Shown: positions 22,645 through 34,132, counted from the stretch's first letter. The stretch: 64,000 nucleotides of DNA from Alnus glutinosa (GCF_958979055.1 NC_084889.1:9789761-9853760); one strand, 5' to 3'. Notes: generated by a model not told the origin, from the sequence alone. Numbers and translations are program-made.

Positions 22645-23980
22645 AAGTCATAGCATGTGACTATAATTTTTGTATATGGGTTACCGGAAAATGAAAGTCA
22701 TAGATAACGTACACTTTTTTGTAAGAATTTTACTTGTATTCATGAGTATGTAACCTCATAGTATGTGACTATGATTTTGCATAGCTTTATACTTTGTGGT
22801 GTAAAAATTTTATACTCGTAATCTTTAATTAATAAAATATCAAATAAAATATTCAAATCTTTTATTAAAAAAAAAATACCGAAAGCCAGCAGCACACCTT
22901 CTAATATCCTTCAAATATTTACGCAAGTATTAAATAATCAAAAGTTGGTAGAAAAAATGTACTCACGCGTGTCTCAGTCTTTGATTGAGGTTGACTGCCA
23001 AAACACCTTTAAATTCCCGTTCAAAAAAAAAAAAAAACACCTTTAAATTCGATTGCTGCATGTGGTAAAATAATGTTACGAGGCATACACGATTTTATGT
23101 GTTGTTCTAAACCGTCCATATAAAGCGAATACCGTGAGAATAATCGTTGAGGTCCCTGTGAGAATCTTCATGTTTGATTGGGTAAATATTAAGACATGAA
23201 TTTGACTCCTGCAATAAAAATCTTAATGTTTGATTAATATAAATTGGCTGAAGTTTTTATTAATGTGGTGGTGGAGCTGGGCATGCTATGGCTCACCTCT
23301 ATTTGAGAAACTCAAAGAGTAGTGCTTACGATCCACTGCTTTGTAAATCGTCTATGCTCTTCCTATTGAGGTTTCAACAAATAGATGCTATTATAATTTC
23401 GTTTAAGAAAAATAGGAAAAAAAGTCAGATCTGATTGCCCTATAAATCAGTTTATAAGAAATTTTTGTCCCTATTATATTATATTAGTGTTTTTCAATTT
23501 TCATTTTTTTTTTTATCTATATTCTCTATGCTTCTCTTCTTTCATTTTTTTATTATTATTATTATGAAACTAAATTATAAGGAAGAATCCCGCGCATAGC
23601 ACGGGTTACAAGCTAGTATATATAAATTTAAAGTCAACTCTACATCATATTGTGTTTTCTCAAAATAAGTATACCCACAAAAGATTTTCTCAAATGTATA
23701 TTCAATTGAAAAATACTTTTCACATTTATATCACATCAAAACACATAACTGATGAAACCATTAGCATAGACAAACCATAGCATATTGACCGCTCTAACCA
23801 CACTATTACCCACTCCATCGAGACACCTAAAATGGCTTCATGATAATAAATCGCAATCTGAGAGGATCCTAATTCGTATATCAGACCCAAGTTTCTACAA
23901 GGAAATTGATTTTGTTCAATTGACTTCCTATAATGAACATCTCTTGACATTCTTATAATGGGAGGCAAACGTCATTTTCA
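22640..23980. other. AT-rich intergenic DNA
   Basis: No gene. Contains a possible Helitron 3' end (separate entry). A minus-strand open frame at 23726-23968 has no recognisable feature. Confidence 0.35.
23589..23616 (+). mobile_element. Putative Helitron 3' terminus
   Basis: A small GC-rich hairpin (CCCG CGCATAGCA CGGG, 23589-23605) is followed by seven bases and CTAG, with T as the next base. This matches the hairpin plus CTRR/T end of plant Helitrons. The matching 5' TC end was not found, so the length is unknown. Confidence 0.45.
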
Positions 23981-24190
23981 AAAGAATAATGCTATACACT
24001 ACCCCTTCATCCTCCTAAAGCTTATGTGGCATGGTCTCCAAAACCAAAAACTATGGGGAACCACGCCATAAGCTTTAGGAGGATGTGAGGGGAATGTGAG
24101 GGTGATGTATACCATGCATCAAATACTACAGGAGACCACGCTACATAGGCTTTAGAAGGATAGGATGGTGATGTATAGCATTACTCTTTC
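23981..24190. mobile_element. Inverted-repeat MITE
   Basis: AAAGAATAATGCTATACACT at the left end mirrors TGATGTATAGCATTACTCTTT at the right end. Inside are inverted copies of CCTCCTAAAGCTTATGTGG and of TGGAGACC-type text, suggesting an internal rearrangement. There is no coding capacity. Confidence 0.6.
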
Positions 24191-24616
24191 CAAAATTCAA
24201 TGAATATTTATAGTCCTCACTTGCTCACCCATTAATGAATCCCAGAATAGTTGGTCAACAAACTATTTCTGCGAGATTAACTATTAGCATCCACAATCAA
24301 GACAATAATACATGATAATGGGGCTGTAAATCCCCCTATATGGGGGTTTCAATAATTTTATCGTTAATCCATTTCTAAAATATATCTGTAGTGCCCCACT
24401 ACAATTGGACCGATGCATCTAATAATTGGTCACAAGACAAAGTATAGAAGCATTGTGCATAATTAGGCCTGACCTCAGGGAGCGTAAGCTGAAGGGCCCT
24501 CCATTGTGTGAAATGAAAGGGACTTCTACGTCAGGGGCTATGAAAACCACAATAAACCTTCATATAAGCAAGCCTGCCGTCCATAATCAATGGCCAAATC
24601 ATTCGGCACAAGGCAA
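24191..24616. other. Intergenic DNA, no gene seen
   Basis: Flank of the LTR element that starts at 24622. No domain or element ends found. Confidence 0.35.
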
Positions 24617-24621
24617 GTTGG

Positions 24622-25366
24622 TGCAACAGTACCGAATAGCTGTTACTGATTTTAAGATAGAAATGAGAAAGATTGAGAGAGATTTGAGAGGGAAAGATTA
24701 AAAGAGAAAGATGAAGAACAATTTTATTCAAACCCTTGGCAATTCGAGGAGCCAAATGCCCTCCAATTTCACAAATGAACATCTGATTCTAACTTCCAGA
24801 ATCCATTAACAAAATACAAGTCTCCTTATTTATACACCCGCCAACGTACTAACAGAAGCTAACAGAAATACAACTAACAGAAGCTTGCATGACGCATGGC
24901 CTTGAGCAGCTGCCAAGTAACTCCCTCAAGTCCACTTGCCCTGCCACGTGTCAATAGTAAGATTTAGGCTCCTTAGAGCACTAGTAGCAGTTACCTTATA
25001 TTGGTTATCTTCCCTATATTTAGGAAAAATTTCATGAAAACATCAAAAAACGTTCCACAGCAGATTCCCTATATTTAGATGAGGGGGTTGGGAATGAATA
25101 GTAATTTTCTATGTATACATGTCTACTATTCATTCCCTATGTATTATTTTAATATAAAAGAAGTATAATTAATTGATATATGGAAGAGATAAAAAATAGG
25201 AAAGAGAGAACAAGAATAAAATAAGAGTAAAAAAAATAATATTGAATTGATATAGGAAAAGGTAAGGGAATCTATTGTAGGGTATTTTTTTTATAGGGAA
25301 GGAAAAAGTAGTTTTGTTTCTTAAATATAAGAAAATAGTTAAGAATCTGCTGTTAGTAATCTTACA
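24622..25366 (-). repeat. 3' LTR, interrupted two bases before its outer CTTACA end
   Basis: 24622-24975 plus 25365-25366 match the 352-bp LTR at 28038-28389. The 386-bp MITE plus a duplicated TTA separates the last two bases (CA) from the rest. Confidence 0.85.
24976..25361. mobile_element. Harbinger/Tourist-type MITE 1
   Basis: Inverted ends GAGCACTAGTAGCAG and CTGCTGTTAGTAATC, flanked by TTA on both sides (24973-24975 and 25362-25364). The 3-bp TTA target and GAGCA-type ends fit PIF/Harbinger MITEs. It is 386 bp and non-coding. Confidence 0.8.
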
Positions 25367-25384
25367 TTACCTTTTCCTTTTTAA

Positions 25385-26437
25385 GAGCACTAGTAGTAGA
25401 TGCCCTATAAGTAGTTTTTTTTTCCCTAAAATAGGAAAAATGTGAAAAAAGTTCCCAAAAACCATACCACAATAGTTACCCTAAAATAGATAGTCACCCT
25501 ATTGGGTAGCATTGTAGCTTTCCAACAAGATATTATAATCCAAAAAAAACCATCTCCCTCTCCTACTCCTCTCTCCTTCCTCCTTCCCCCGTCCTCCATC
25601 GTCTTCACCTCAATTTCACCTTCTAGGCTTCCACCTTCCTCACCGGCTCACCCCTTCTCAATCCCCACAAACCCATTTTCCGACCACGTCTCCACAGCTC
25701 AAACTCAATCAAAATCCAAAATTTCTTCAACCCCGGCAAAGCCCCAAGCCCCAAAATCACCTCCCCACGTCGATGTTCGGAATCAAATCCATCAACCGGC
25801 CGTAGAGGCCGAGGATCTTGAACAGCTTCTCGGGGGATCGCTGGCTTATGCTTATCACTTGGGCGAAGTTAAAGAGCTGGATCGCCGGGCCATTCGTCAT
25901 CTTTGCTCATCGTCGTGGAGACGTGGTCGTCGGATCTTCGCAGGTCATCGTTGTCATCTATTGCTCCTTCATGAAATTGTGTTTTCATCTGGGCTTTCTT
26001 CTTTGATTTTCTCGAGAAAAGTCTGGTGTTTCGAAAAATTTGGGAATGCTGTTGTTTGTTTGGGGTGGGGAACAATTGTCGGCGATTTGGGAATGGATGG
26101 ATTGACTTCGTCCATAGGGTAGAAAGCAACGAGAGCATCGCCGGCCAGATTAATGGGTGACGAGAAACAGGGCATTTGGGTTTGTGGGTGGTGGGTTTTG
26201 AGAGAGAGAGAGAGGACGAAGAAGCCAAGAGAGGAGAGAGGAAAAAAATGAATAAAAAAATAAAAGTAAGAAAGAGAAAAAATAATAAAATAAAAATAAA
26301 AAATAATATTTAATTGATATAGAAAAATATAATGGGAAGCTGTTGTTGGGTATTTTCGTATAGGAAAAAAAAATGGTTTGATTCCCTAAATTTTTCTTAA
26401 TTTAGGGATTATAGTTTAGAGTTTGCTACTAGTACTC
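25385..26437. mobile_element. Harbinger-type element 2, larger relative of MITE 1
   Basis: Ends GAGCACTAGTAGTAG and GCTACTAGTACTC closely match MITE 1, with TSD TAA (25382-25384 and 26438-26440). The 1,053-bp unit contains a GC-richer core (about 25540-26170) with a long open stretch on the plus strand from 25502 to 26122. That stretch has no ATG near its start (it begins TTG), has a Pro/Ser-rich first half and shows no transposase DDE motif. The core could be a captured gene fragment. Confidence 0.75.
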
Positions 26438-26483
26438 TAAGTACCTTGCCCTCAAAGTGCTAATTTCAAGAAAGGTAAGCTAG

Positions 26484-26711
26484 CCTCCTGAAATCATCAC
26501 GTGAGCTTTGAACTTCCTATCTTACACATGATCAGAAGCTAAAAGCTAGCTGACCACTGGAACTTCTAGGAACTGTTAAAAGGACACCTCTACTTGGCCT
26601 CCTGAAATCATCACGTGAGCTTTGAACTTCCTATCTTACACATGATCAGAAGCTAAAAGCTAGCTGACCACTGCAACTTCTAGGAACTGTTAAAAGGACA
26701 CCTCTACTTGG
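26484..26711. repeat. Tandem duplication, 2 x 114 bp
   Basis: CCTCCTGAAATCATCACGTG starts at 26484 and again at 26598. The two 114-bp units differ at about one position, so the duplication is recent. It lies in the non-coding part of the LTR element. Confidence 0.95.
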
Positions 26712-27197
26712 AGCGAAGATGTAACTAAAATTATTGGAATTCAGAAAAAATAAAGCCTCCACATTGAGCCAAGCAACCCAAGCTTATTTATATTGCTTCC
26801 ACGTGGACTCAAATTCTACACGTTATTTGCAATTGGCAGCAAGGCACCAGCCGGTCCTCACCAATCTACAACTTCAGCCTCACATGGACACGTAGGAGCT
26901 TATCTACCTTCTTCTAATAGACTAATACGTTCCCTCTTACAGATAATAAGGTAGACATGGCCAGCAAAACTTAATCCACTGCTCCAGCGTCTGGGCCCTC
27001 AGTGTCAATTTCATGCGTTAGGCTTAACTGAGAGGGTAACAGAATGGCTTCTCTCTTCACTGCCATTCTCATTTCGTCTTCTTCTTCCACTTGTTTCCAA
27101 CGCCACCTATGCTTAAGGACAACAAAATCCACTGCATCCTCACGCAAGTGGGGAGACACAAAGGAATACAAGGTGTGATTAGAGATGTTCTGCACGT

Positions 27198-27983
27198 TCA
27201 TACAAGGTCCTGCATGCACAAAGTCCACGTTGATGTATGTGGTGCTTTCCAATTTTGCTTTCCACATTTCATGTATCTGAATTCGAACTTCAGATTCTCC
27301 CTTTCCGCACACAAGTTTTCTTCTTCTTGAGAAGGCTCCACCAATTCTTGAAGGTGCATCACCACGAGAGACTCACTTATGTGTGGTTGAGGAATTTTGT
27401 CAAACAGGAAGGTATCCTCAACCTGATCTGTTGCTGGATGAATTTTGTCTCTCTTCTCTTCTTCTCCTTTCTTGATTTGGCCTAGGTCTTCTACCTTCTC
27501 AATAACTGGAGGTAGCTCTTCAACCTCCATGGAGTCAATTGCTAGAGGAACGATCTCCGTAACTTCAAGCGTTTCTCTCCCGTTCAAGGCCAAGGCCAAA
27601 TGTTCCGCCTCCGGAGAAAATTTGCTGAAGAGGCTACCCTGATTCTTCCGAGTGTTTGCCATAATTGCAGCTGTCAAATCGTCAGATCGTTGCTGAGCAG
27701 CTTCTTGAGACTTCTGCTCGGCTTCTTGAGTCTTCCGCGAATACTCTTGCTGCAACTCCTGGAGCTTTCTGGCGTACGTAGCATTCTGCTCAAGAAATTC
27801 ATCAAGTAGTGCGATAACTGCAGCTTTTCGTTGTTGCTCGGCTTGTTGAAATTTCCGCTCAGCTTCTTGCTTCTTCTGCACATGCTCTGGAACTCCAAGA
27901 ACGAGATAAAATCCAGCAAATCCGTCGTTCCATCCACATCCATCAGCAGAATATTTCAGCGCCGATTGATTCGTTTGAGTCAT
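27198..27983 (-). CDS. Coiled-coil ORF of the non-autonomous LTR element
   Basis: A 261-codon frame starts at an ATG 41 bases past the primer-binding site, where gag would begin in an autonomous element. Residues about 35-110 form a Gln/Glu/Lys/Arg-rich heptad-like region (QKKQEAERKFQQAEQQRKAA ... RKTQEAEQKSQEAAQQRSDD), a probable coiled coil made of related 10-12-residue blocks. The following part is acidic (EVEELPPVIEKVEDLG) and there is no zinc knuckle, protease or RT motif. A second open stretch lies in another frame downstream (27312-26971) and begins without ATG, so the original product may have been longer. I do not recognise the protein. It may help assembly or RNA packaging, or be a captured host sequence. 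Confidence 0.6.
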   Translation of the reverse strand: MTQTNQSALKYSADGCGWNDGFAGFYLVLGVPEHVQKKQEAERKFQQAEQQRKAAVIALLDEFLEQNATYARKLQELQQEYSRKTQEAEQKSQEAAQQRSDDLTAAIMANTRKNQGSLFSKFSPEAEHLALALNGRETLEVTEIVPLAIDSMEVEELPPVIEKVEDLGQIKKGEEEKRDKIHPATDQVEDTFLFDKIPQPHISESLVVMHLQELVEPSQEEENLCAERENLKFEFRYMKCGKQNWKAPHTSTWTLCMQDLV

Positions 27984-28023
27984 CTGGATTGATCAAATCA
28001 ACAGAGCGGAAGTATAGATCGGT

Positions 28024-28035
28024 GCTCTGATACCA
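28024..28035 (-). promoter_or_regulatory. Primer-binding site (tRNA-iMet)
   Basis: The minus strand reads TGGTATCAGAGC two bases after the inner end of the 5' LTR, the standard initiator tRNA-Met complement used to prime reverse transcription. Confidence 0.85.
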
Positions 28036-28037
28036 AT

Positions 28038-28389
28038 TGTAACGGTACCGAATAGCTGTTACTGATTTTAAGATAGAAATGAGAAAGATTGAGAGAGATT
28101 TGAGAGGGAAAGATTAAAGGAGAAAGATGAAGAAAAATTGTATTCAAACCCTTGGCAATTCGAGGAGCCAAATGCCTCCAAGTTCACAAATGAACATCTT
28201 ATTCTAACTTCCAGAATCCATTAACAAAATACAAGTCTCCTTATTTATACACCCGCCAACTAACAGAAGCTAACAGAAATACAACTAACAGAAGGCTTGC
28301 ATGACGCATGGCCTCGAGCAGCTGCCAAGTAACTCCCTCAAGTCCACTTGCCCTGCAACTTGTCAATAGTAAGATTTAGGCTCCTTACA
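28038..28389 (-). repeat. 5' LTR of the non-autonomous element
   Basis: A 352-bp LTR, TGTAACGGTACCG...GGCTCCTTACA on the plus strand. It matches 24622-24975 closely with a few small indels and substitutions. Confidence 0.9.
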
Positions 28390-28394
28390 GTTGG

Positions 28395-28786
28395 ATTCTA
28401 TAAAAAGAATCCATTTTCTAACCACAAATGGAGATGAAAAAAACTTGCAGTGGGAAGCACATCCTGTTTGTCTACAACCTTGTAAAGCAAAAAACAGGTA
28501 AAATCCCAGTTGATAATGCCTTCGGGGAATTGGTGATGATGGGTTAAACAGATAGAGCAGAGTGAGCAGGCACAGATGTTCTATTTGATGACATTACGTT
28601 CAACAGAATACTATATAGCATAGAAAGTTCAGAAAAACTTCCATAAGTGAGACAAGGACATCGTGATAAACAGAAAATGTAACATAAAACATCAAACTGT
28701 TCAATCAGTTCAATCTAGTAGTATTCATGAAAGGAAAAGTAGTAGACTGCTGGACATAATAAACATCATTTTTTTTTTTTTTTTTT
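28395..28786. other. Intergenic DNA
   Basis: No gene or element ends recognised. The poly-T at 28769-28786 abuts the next TIR element. Confidence 0.35.
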
Positions 28787-29788
28787 GAGTAAAGTGCATT
28801 TTTTGTCCTTCAATTTTAATAAGGTTTCTATTTAATCCCCATTATTCAATTGCGACAATATTGTCTTCCAATCTTCAACATCATTTCATTATCATCCCTC
28901 CATCCAAATCTGTTTAAACTTGATGAAAATGGACATGGTATTTGATAGAAATTGTTGACATGGCATCACATCCTTTGGTTTTTTTTTTTTTTTCCTTAAA
29001 GAAAACAATCTCCTCCTCAACCCACCCCTACTCCTTTCAATCCCAAAAACCTCAAAAAATAACAAACCAGACAGCTACATATAAACCAAACAAATCTGTA
29101 GTTTCACACCAAAGAAATGAATTCCCCAGGAATAAAAATTAGTCACCGGATCACCAATTCCAGTGGGATGGAAGAGGATTTTAGATGGGGAGAGGAGCTT
29201 TGGGAAGAGCATTAGTTAGTAGTGGTGGTGCTAGTGTCTTGATGGGGTGAGTCGGGGTTTGTGTAAGGGTCAAGGTTCAGGTTTGCATTTGGGTGGTTTC
29301 CTCTGAATTGGTGGGGTAAGAGTTGTTGGTTTGGATGTTGTCCACTTTGGTGTAGGAGGACTTGGTGACAACATACGTTTCAACAAGAGATTGGCGGAGG
29401 AAAAGTTGGGCAATAGGGGTTGTGGTGTTCCCATTGAGGTAAGGGTGGGAATCCATAGAGGCGTAGAATGGGGTGGATTGGGGCTAGGGTTGTGGAAGGG
29501 TTAGTGAAGGGAGGGAGAGAGAGAGAGAGAGAGTTTTGCTAATTAGTGTCTAACTGTAAATAATAAAACAACACACAAGAATTCTCAATTGACCTGGCAA
29601 ATGATATGTCAGAAATTTTAATCACTTGATTACCATGTGTTACCTTCCGTTTAGTCAATTTAGGCAGACTTGGACAGAGAGATGACATTGGGACAATGGA
29701 GACAATTAAAAAGACAATTACAACTGGGAGAAGAAATATGAAATGGAAACACTACTACAAGTTGGAGGACCAAAAACATACTTTACCC
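28787..29788. mobile_element. Long-TIR non-autonomous DNA element
   Basis: GAGTAAAGTGCATTTTTTGT at the left is mirrored by the reverse complement of CAAAAACATACTTTACCC at the right. Similarity between the arms continues for about 60-80 bp (TCCTTCAA.TT, TTTCTATTT, AATTGYGACAAT-type text). Long TIRs of this kind occur in Mutator-like elements, but no 9-bp TSD was confirmed because of the flanking T runs. Internal (GA)n at 29515-29532. No transposase. Confidence 0.5.
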
Positions 29789-30475
29789 TTTTTCTTTTCC
29801 ATTCATCTTCATCCTGGTATGACTATAATCACCCCAGAAAAAAGTTATAAGGGATTTTTACATAAAATTGAAATAAATAAGAAAAAGCAATAGTAACAAC
29901 AATCAAAACTTGCAATTAACACTGATCTTCAGGCTTTTACTAATTAACTCCACACAAGCAAAACAAACATAAATGATTTGAAGCATACAAATACCATTTT
30001 TGCAGACCTGAAGACCATGAGCATTAACCTACAGAGTCCGATAGTGAAAGGAAACAGTTCATAATGAGAAGAACAGATTAATTATCTTCAAGTGCAAACA
30101 GCCAAATAAACAAATACCGTATTAGAGATGTTTTCGTACTACAAATGAACAATTTGATTTTGTTAGACACGTTTCAAACTTGCTTGATTTGTGGTTGCTC
30201 CTGATGATGAGCCTTAACCCAAAGATGAACTCTGGAGACTGGCACAATCAAAATTCCTAACTCATAACCTTGGCTGGAATTGCAAATATATGATAATTTT
30301 ATTAAAAGCTTGGCAGTTCAAGAAAGTTCCACGGTTTGCATGACATGATAAAACATCATCAAAAGAACTATGTGTGAAACTCTATCACACGACTAAGATT
30401 TTCAACAATGAACACCAGTTTAAGTAGCCAATGCAGTTTCTGTTTTTTCAGGGATGGTTTATGTTCTGTCAATGA
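29789..30475. other. Intergenic DNA with local duplication
   Basis: Text at 29800-29890 (CATCTTCATCCTGGTATGAC ... ATAATCACC) resembles 35850-35930, so part of this stretch is a copy of sequence near the NYN gene. No gene seen. Confidence 0.35.
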
Positions 30476-30649
30476 TGATAAACACATTTTTTCTTTTCTT
30501 TTCTTTTTATACGTACTTCAATCTCATAAAAAATGCAGAGTGATGCAACCCTAGTAAAAACCCCATAATATGGAGAGAAAAAAAATAATCCAAAAACTCA
30601 AGAAATGTAGAAAATGGCAGACTATTGAACGCTGCTATTCATGTGTAGA

Positions 30650-32203
30650 GGGATTTGAACATAATATTCTTCAGCTCTAATACCAAAGTATCTCGATCTT
30701 CAAAGCTCATTGCATTCCGCTTTCTCCAAATACACTACATTAAACACAAAAGAGCCATCCTCCAAACTTCTAAAACATTACGATTTCTCATATGTTCTCC
30801 CCAATTCACCAACGACTCTGTCACCCTTTTTAAGCATAAACCAAATCAACACCTAACAACTGGAAAAGTGAACTCCATAATTCTCTTGCTATTTCACAAT
30901 GAAGAAGAAGATAATCAATAGATTTCCCACTCTTCTTGCATATACAAAACAATCTAAATTAAATAGTTTGAGATTGCACCTGTTTATAAATAGAATATGA
31001 TACAAATAGTAATCAAAGATATAATACCAATTGGGGTTTTTCTAGACAGAGCCTGAATACTTCATTTTATTGGTCCAATCAAGCTAGCTATAAATTATTC
31101 TAGTTGATAATATTAATCTGGATACCCCACAATAACGTTCATCTTCCTCAAATTATCCGAAGTCAAGATTTTCCCTAACTGCCGTCCACACAAAGAAAGC
31201 CACTCTCGAAGGAGCTATAACTCTCCAAATACTCTTCCAAAGAAAAATGGGAACTTACAAAGATGGATAACACATGAAAGTAGGACAGCACTTCAAACTT
31301 CCTCCTTTCAGAAGGGATCCAACAAATTCTATCCTCACCTCATTGCCTTACTTTGTGAGAATACAATAGCTCAAAGAAAGAAGAGATCACTTCCACCTTC
31401 CAATCGCACACGGTCTGGTAAAGAATATATTACATTGTAGATTTCCATTTCGGAATTGCATATGATCTGCCACCCATGTATTCTTACAACATGCAATACT
31501 AAAGAAGTCCAAATGAGATATCTTTAAAGGTTGTTCCTCACACCATAAATCATGCGAAAACCTCACCTTGAACCCATCTTCCACCTCATATCTAATAAAT
31601 TTAGAGAAAGCTTCCCACCCCCTCCATATACATTTTCACACTCCCACCTCGAAGGGCCCCGCAACCTCCTTAGAACACCAACCTCCCCTCAAACTATCAT
31701 ACTTAATTTCCACCACCAATCTCTACAAAGCCTCTCTCTGTAGCATATCACCATAACCACTTTCTCAAAAGAGCTCGATTAAAATGAATCAGATTTTTTA
31801 TTCCCAAATCTCCTGGTTTTGTCGGAGTTCAAATTTTCGACCAATTCACTAAATAGAACTTCAACTCATTGCCAAGTCCACCCATAAAAAAATCCCTCTG
31901 AAATTATTCGAGCCTATTAGCCACGCCAACAGGAACAGGGAAGAGAGGAAGAGAGATAAATAATATGTCGGCAAATTAGAAATAGTGCTTTTTATCAAAG
32001 CCAACCTGCCTCCCTTAAACAGGTAAAGCCTCTTCCAACCCGCCAAACGATGTTCAGTTTTCCAAATAATAGTAACCTTGTAATAAGCTTCCTAAAGGAA
32101 GACCCAAGTACTTCATCGGCAAAGATGTCACTCTACACCCAAGGATACGAACCAAACCCTCTACATCACCCACATCACCTCTAGGAACTAGCCCAGGTTT
32201 AGT
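30650..32203 (-). pseudogene. LINE ORF2 C-terminal half (RT end and zinc-binding domain)
   Basis: Minus-strand frames read RILGCRVTSLPMKYLGLP (about 32090-32160), [20 protein letters not shown] (31987-32046), GFKVRFSHDLWCEE (31537-31575) and a CKKSGKSIDYLLLHCEIA Cys/His motif (about 30905-30965). This order is that of plant LINE ORF2 after the catalytic box. Multiple frameshifts are present. Confidence 0.75.
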
Positions 32204-32209
32204 CAAATT

Positions 32210-32481
32210 TATAGGATTTTATGATTTGTTGCTAATTTGCCTACTTGATCGTAGTGGAGTATGCTTGTATATATAGAGTAGAATCTGAGTTCAATTAGAT
32301 CTAGAATTACAATGGGAAGTATACATCAATTAGGATTATACCTAACAGCCGTGTACCTGGAGACTAGTGTAATACAATTCAAACTCTCTACTATTTTGAT
32401 ATACTAAAAGAGGATAGTTCCTTATCTAACTCTACAACATCTTTAGATGTGTTGTGTGTTGAAGAGTTGTTTGTTCCAATA
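32210..32481 (-). repeat. 3' LTR of the nested copia element
   Basis: 272 bp, sharing long blocks with 34133-34396, for example GGGAAGTATACATCAATTAG. It carries a few substitutions and a small indel relative to the other copy. Confidence 0.85.
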
Positions 32482-32582
32482 TGCCCCCTCAAACTCAACG
32501 TGGTAAGTAACCGGACGTTGAGGTTGGTCTTAAGAATGATAAATCTGGCTGCAGCTAGTGGCTTAGTGAGAATGTCGGCAAG

Positions 32583-34118
32583 CTAGTCTTTTCCTGAGAT
32601 AAACTGAACGTCAAGAGCTTTTGATGCAACCATGTCCCTTACAAAGTGATAGTCAATTTCTATATGCTTAGTGCGAGCATGATAAATAGGATTTGACGCA
32701 AGATATGTAGCTCCAATGTTATCACAAAACAAGATTGGTGGTCGTGGAGATTTGACACCAAGGTCACCAAGAAGGGTCTGAATCCATGTTAACTCGGTTG
32801 AAGCATTTGCAAGGGCTTTATACTCGGATTCAGTACTGGAGCGAGATACAGTTGGTTGCTTTTTGGAACTCCATGAGAGGATTTTTTGCCTAGAAGAACA
32901 CAATAATCAGAAGTTGAATGTCGATCATCCGGGCAGCCAGCCCAGTTAGAGTCCGAGTAGGCTGTGAGCTGCCGAGAAGATTTTCTATGAATGCATAAGG
33001 TATGATCAATTGTAGACTTCAAATAGCGCAAGATGCTCTTTACAGTAGATCAGTGAGAATCCCTTGGATCTTGCATGAATTGTGAGACTTTGTTAACAAC
33101 AAAAGCAATATCAGGTCGAGTAAGAGATAAATACTGAAGAGAGCCTACTGTGCTGCGGTAGAGAGTAGTATTCGTAATTGTTGAACCATCAAACCGACTG
33201 AGAGTTGTAGAGGCTGACATTGGAGTAGAGACAGGCTTTACAAGAACTATATTTGTTTTTGTTAGAATATCATGAATGTAGCGTTGTTGAGATAGATATA
33301 AGCTGTCCTCATGCCAAGTAGCTTCAACTCCCAAGAAGTAATGTAAAGATCCAAGGTCTTTGAGAGCAAATGAGGAGTGTAGAGCACTTATAAGTTGAGA
33401 AATAGCTGCTGTGTTGGAACTGGTAATGATGATATTGTCAACATATGTGAGCACAAAAATGATAATACCATTTGCTTTGTAAGTGAACAATAAAGAGTCG
33501 GCCTTGGAGCTTTGGAATTTTAGTTCAAGTAGTCTAGCGCTGAGGCGCGAAAACCATGCGCGTGAGGCCTGTTTTAAGCCATATAAGGCCTTGTGCAGCT
33601 TGCAAACTGCCGTGGGATATGCTGGATGTTGAAAGCCGGGTTGGTTGGGCCATATAAACAGTTTCTTGAAGAAGACCATGTAGAAAAGCATTGCTAACAT
33701 CGACTTGATGTATTGCCCAACCTGCAGAGACAGCAAGTGCTAACACAGTTCTAATAGTTATAGGTTTAACTACAGGGCTATAGGTTTCAACAAAATCAAT
33801 TCTAGGTTGTTGATAAAAGCCCTTTGCTACTAGACGTGTTTTGTACCTTTCAATTGTCCCATTTGCCTTTCTTTTAATTCAGAAAACCCATTTGCAGCCA
33901 ACTATATTCATGTTTGGTGAAGGGGAGACAAGAGACCAAGTTCTATTCTTGAGTAGAGCATCAAATTCTTCATTCATTGTGGTACGCCATTCTGCATGTT
34001 TGCTTGCTTGAGTGAAGCAAGGAGGTTCAACTTCATGTAGTGCTAGTGAGGCTGTGAGAGCCTTAGGAGTTGGATACTTGATTCGGCCATCCGTAAGGAT
34101 TGAAGGTTTGAAAATTTT
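32583..34118 (-). pseudogene. Copia RT and RNase H remnant
   Basis: The minus strand carries, in several frames, the RVT_2 domain ([10 protein letters not shown] at about 33680-33710, [10 protein letters not shown] at about 33550-33580, YVDNIIIT at about 33430-33460, DLGSLHYFLGVE, and SLTRPDIAFVVN). RNase H motifs follow (SDSNWAGCPDDRHST, SRSSTESEYKALA, LFCDNIGA, HIEIDYHFVRD). The RT catalytic YVDD reads YVDN. One stop (TGA for an expected Trp codon near 33047) and frameshifts near 32890 and 33730 disable it. It starts just inside the 3' end of the integrase/linker part. Confidence 0.9.
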
Positions 34119-34132
34119 ACGTTCTTGTCATG

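Larger units (their letters stand above)
24622..28389 (-). mobile_element. Non-autonomous LTR retrotransposon with nested MITEs
   Basis: Read on the minus strand it has, in order: a 5' LTR (28389-28038), a tRNA-Met PBS, a 261-codon ORF, non-coding DNA with a 114-bp duplication, a purine tract (GGAAAAGGTAA), and a 3' LTR (25366-24622). The TSD GTTGG is exact at 24617-24621 and 28390-28394. Two Harbinger-type MITEs are inserted, one inside the 3' LTR and one in the purine tract. Removing them leaves about 2.3 kb. There is no protease, integrase or RT, so it must rely on another element for movement. Confidence 0.85.

Noticed and set aside
25502-26122. 206-codon open stretch as a protein-coding gene
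   Set aside because: It begins at TTG with no ATG until near its end and lies inside a Harbinger-type element. Kept only as a possible captured fragment.
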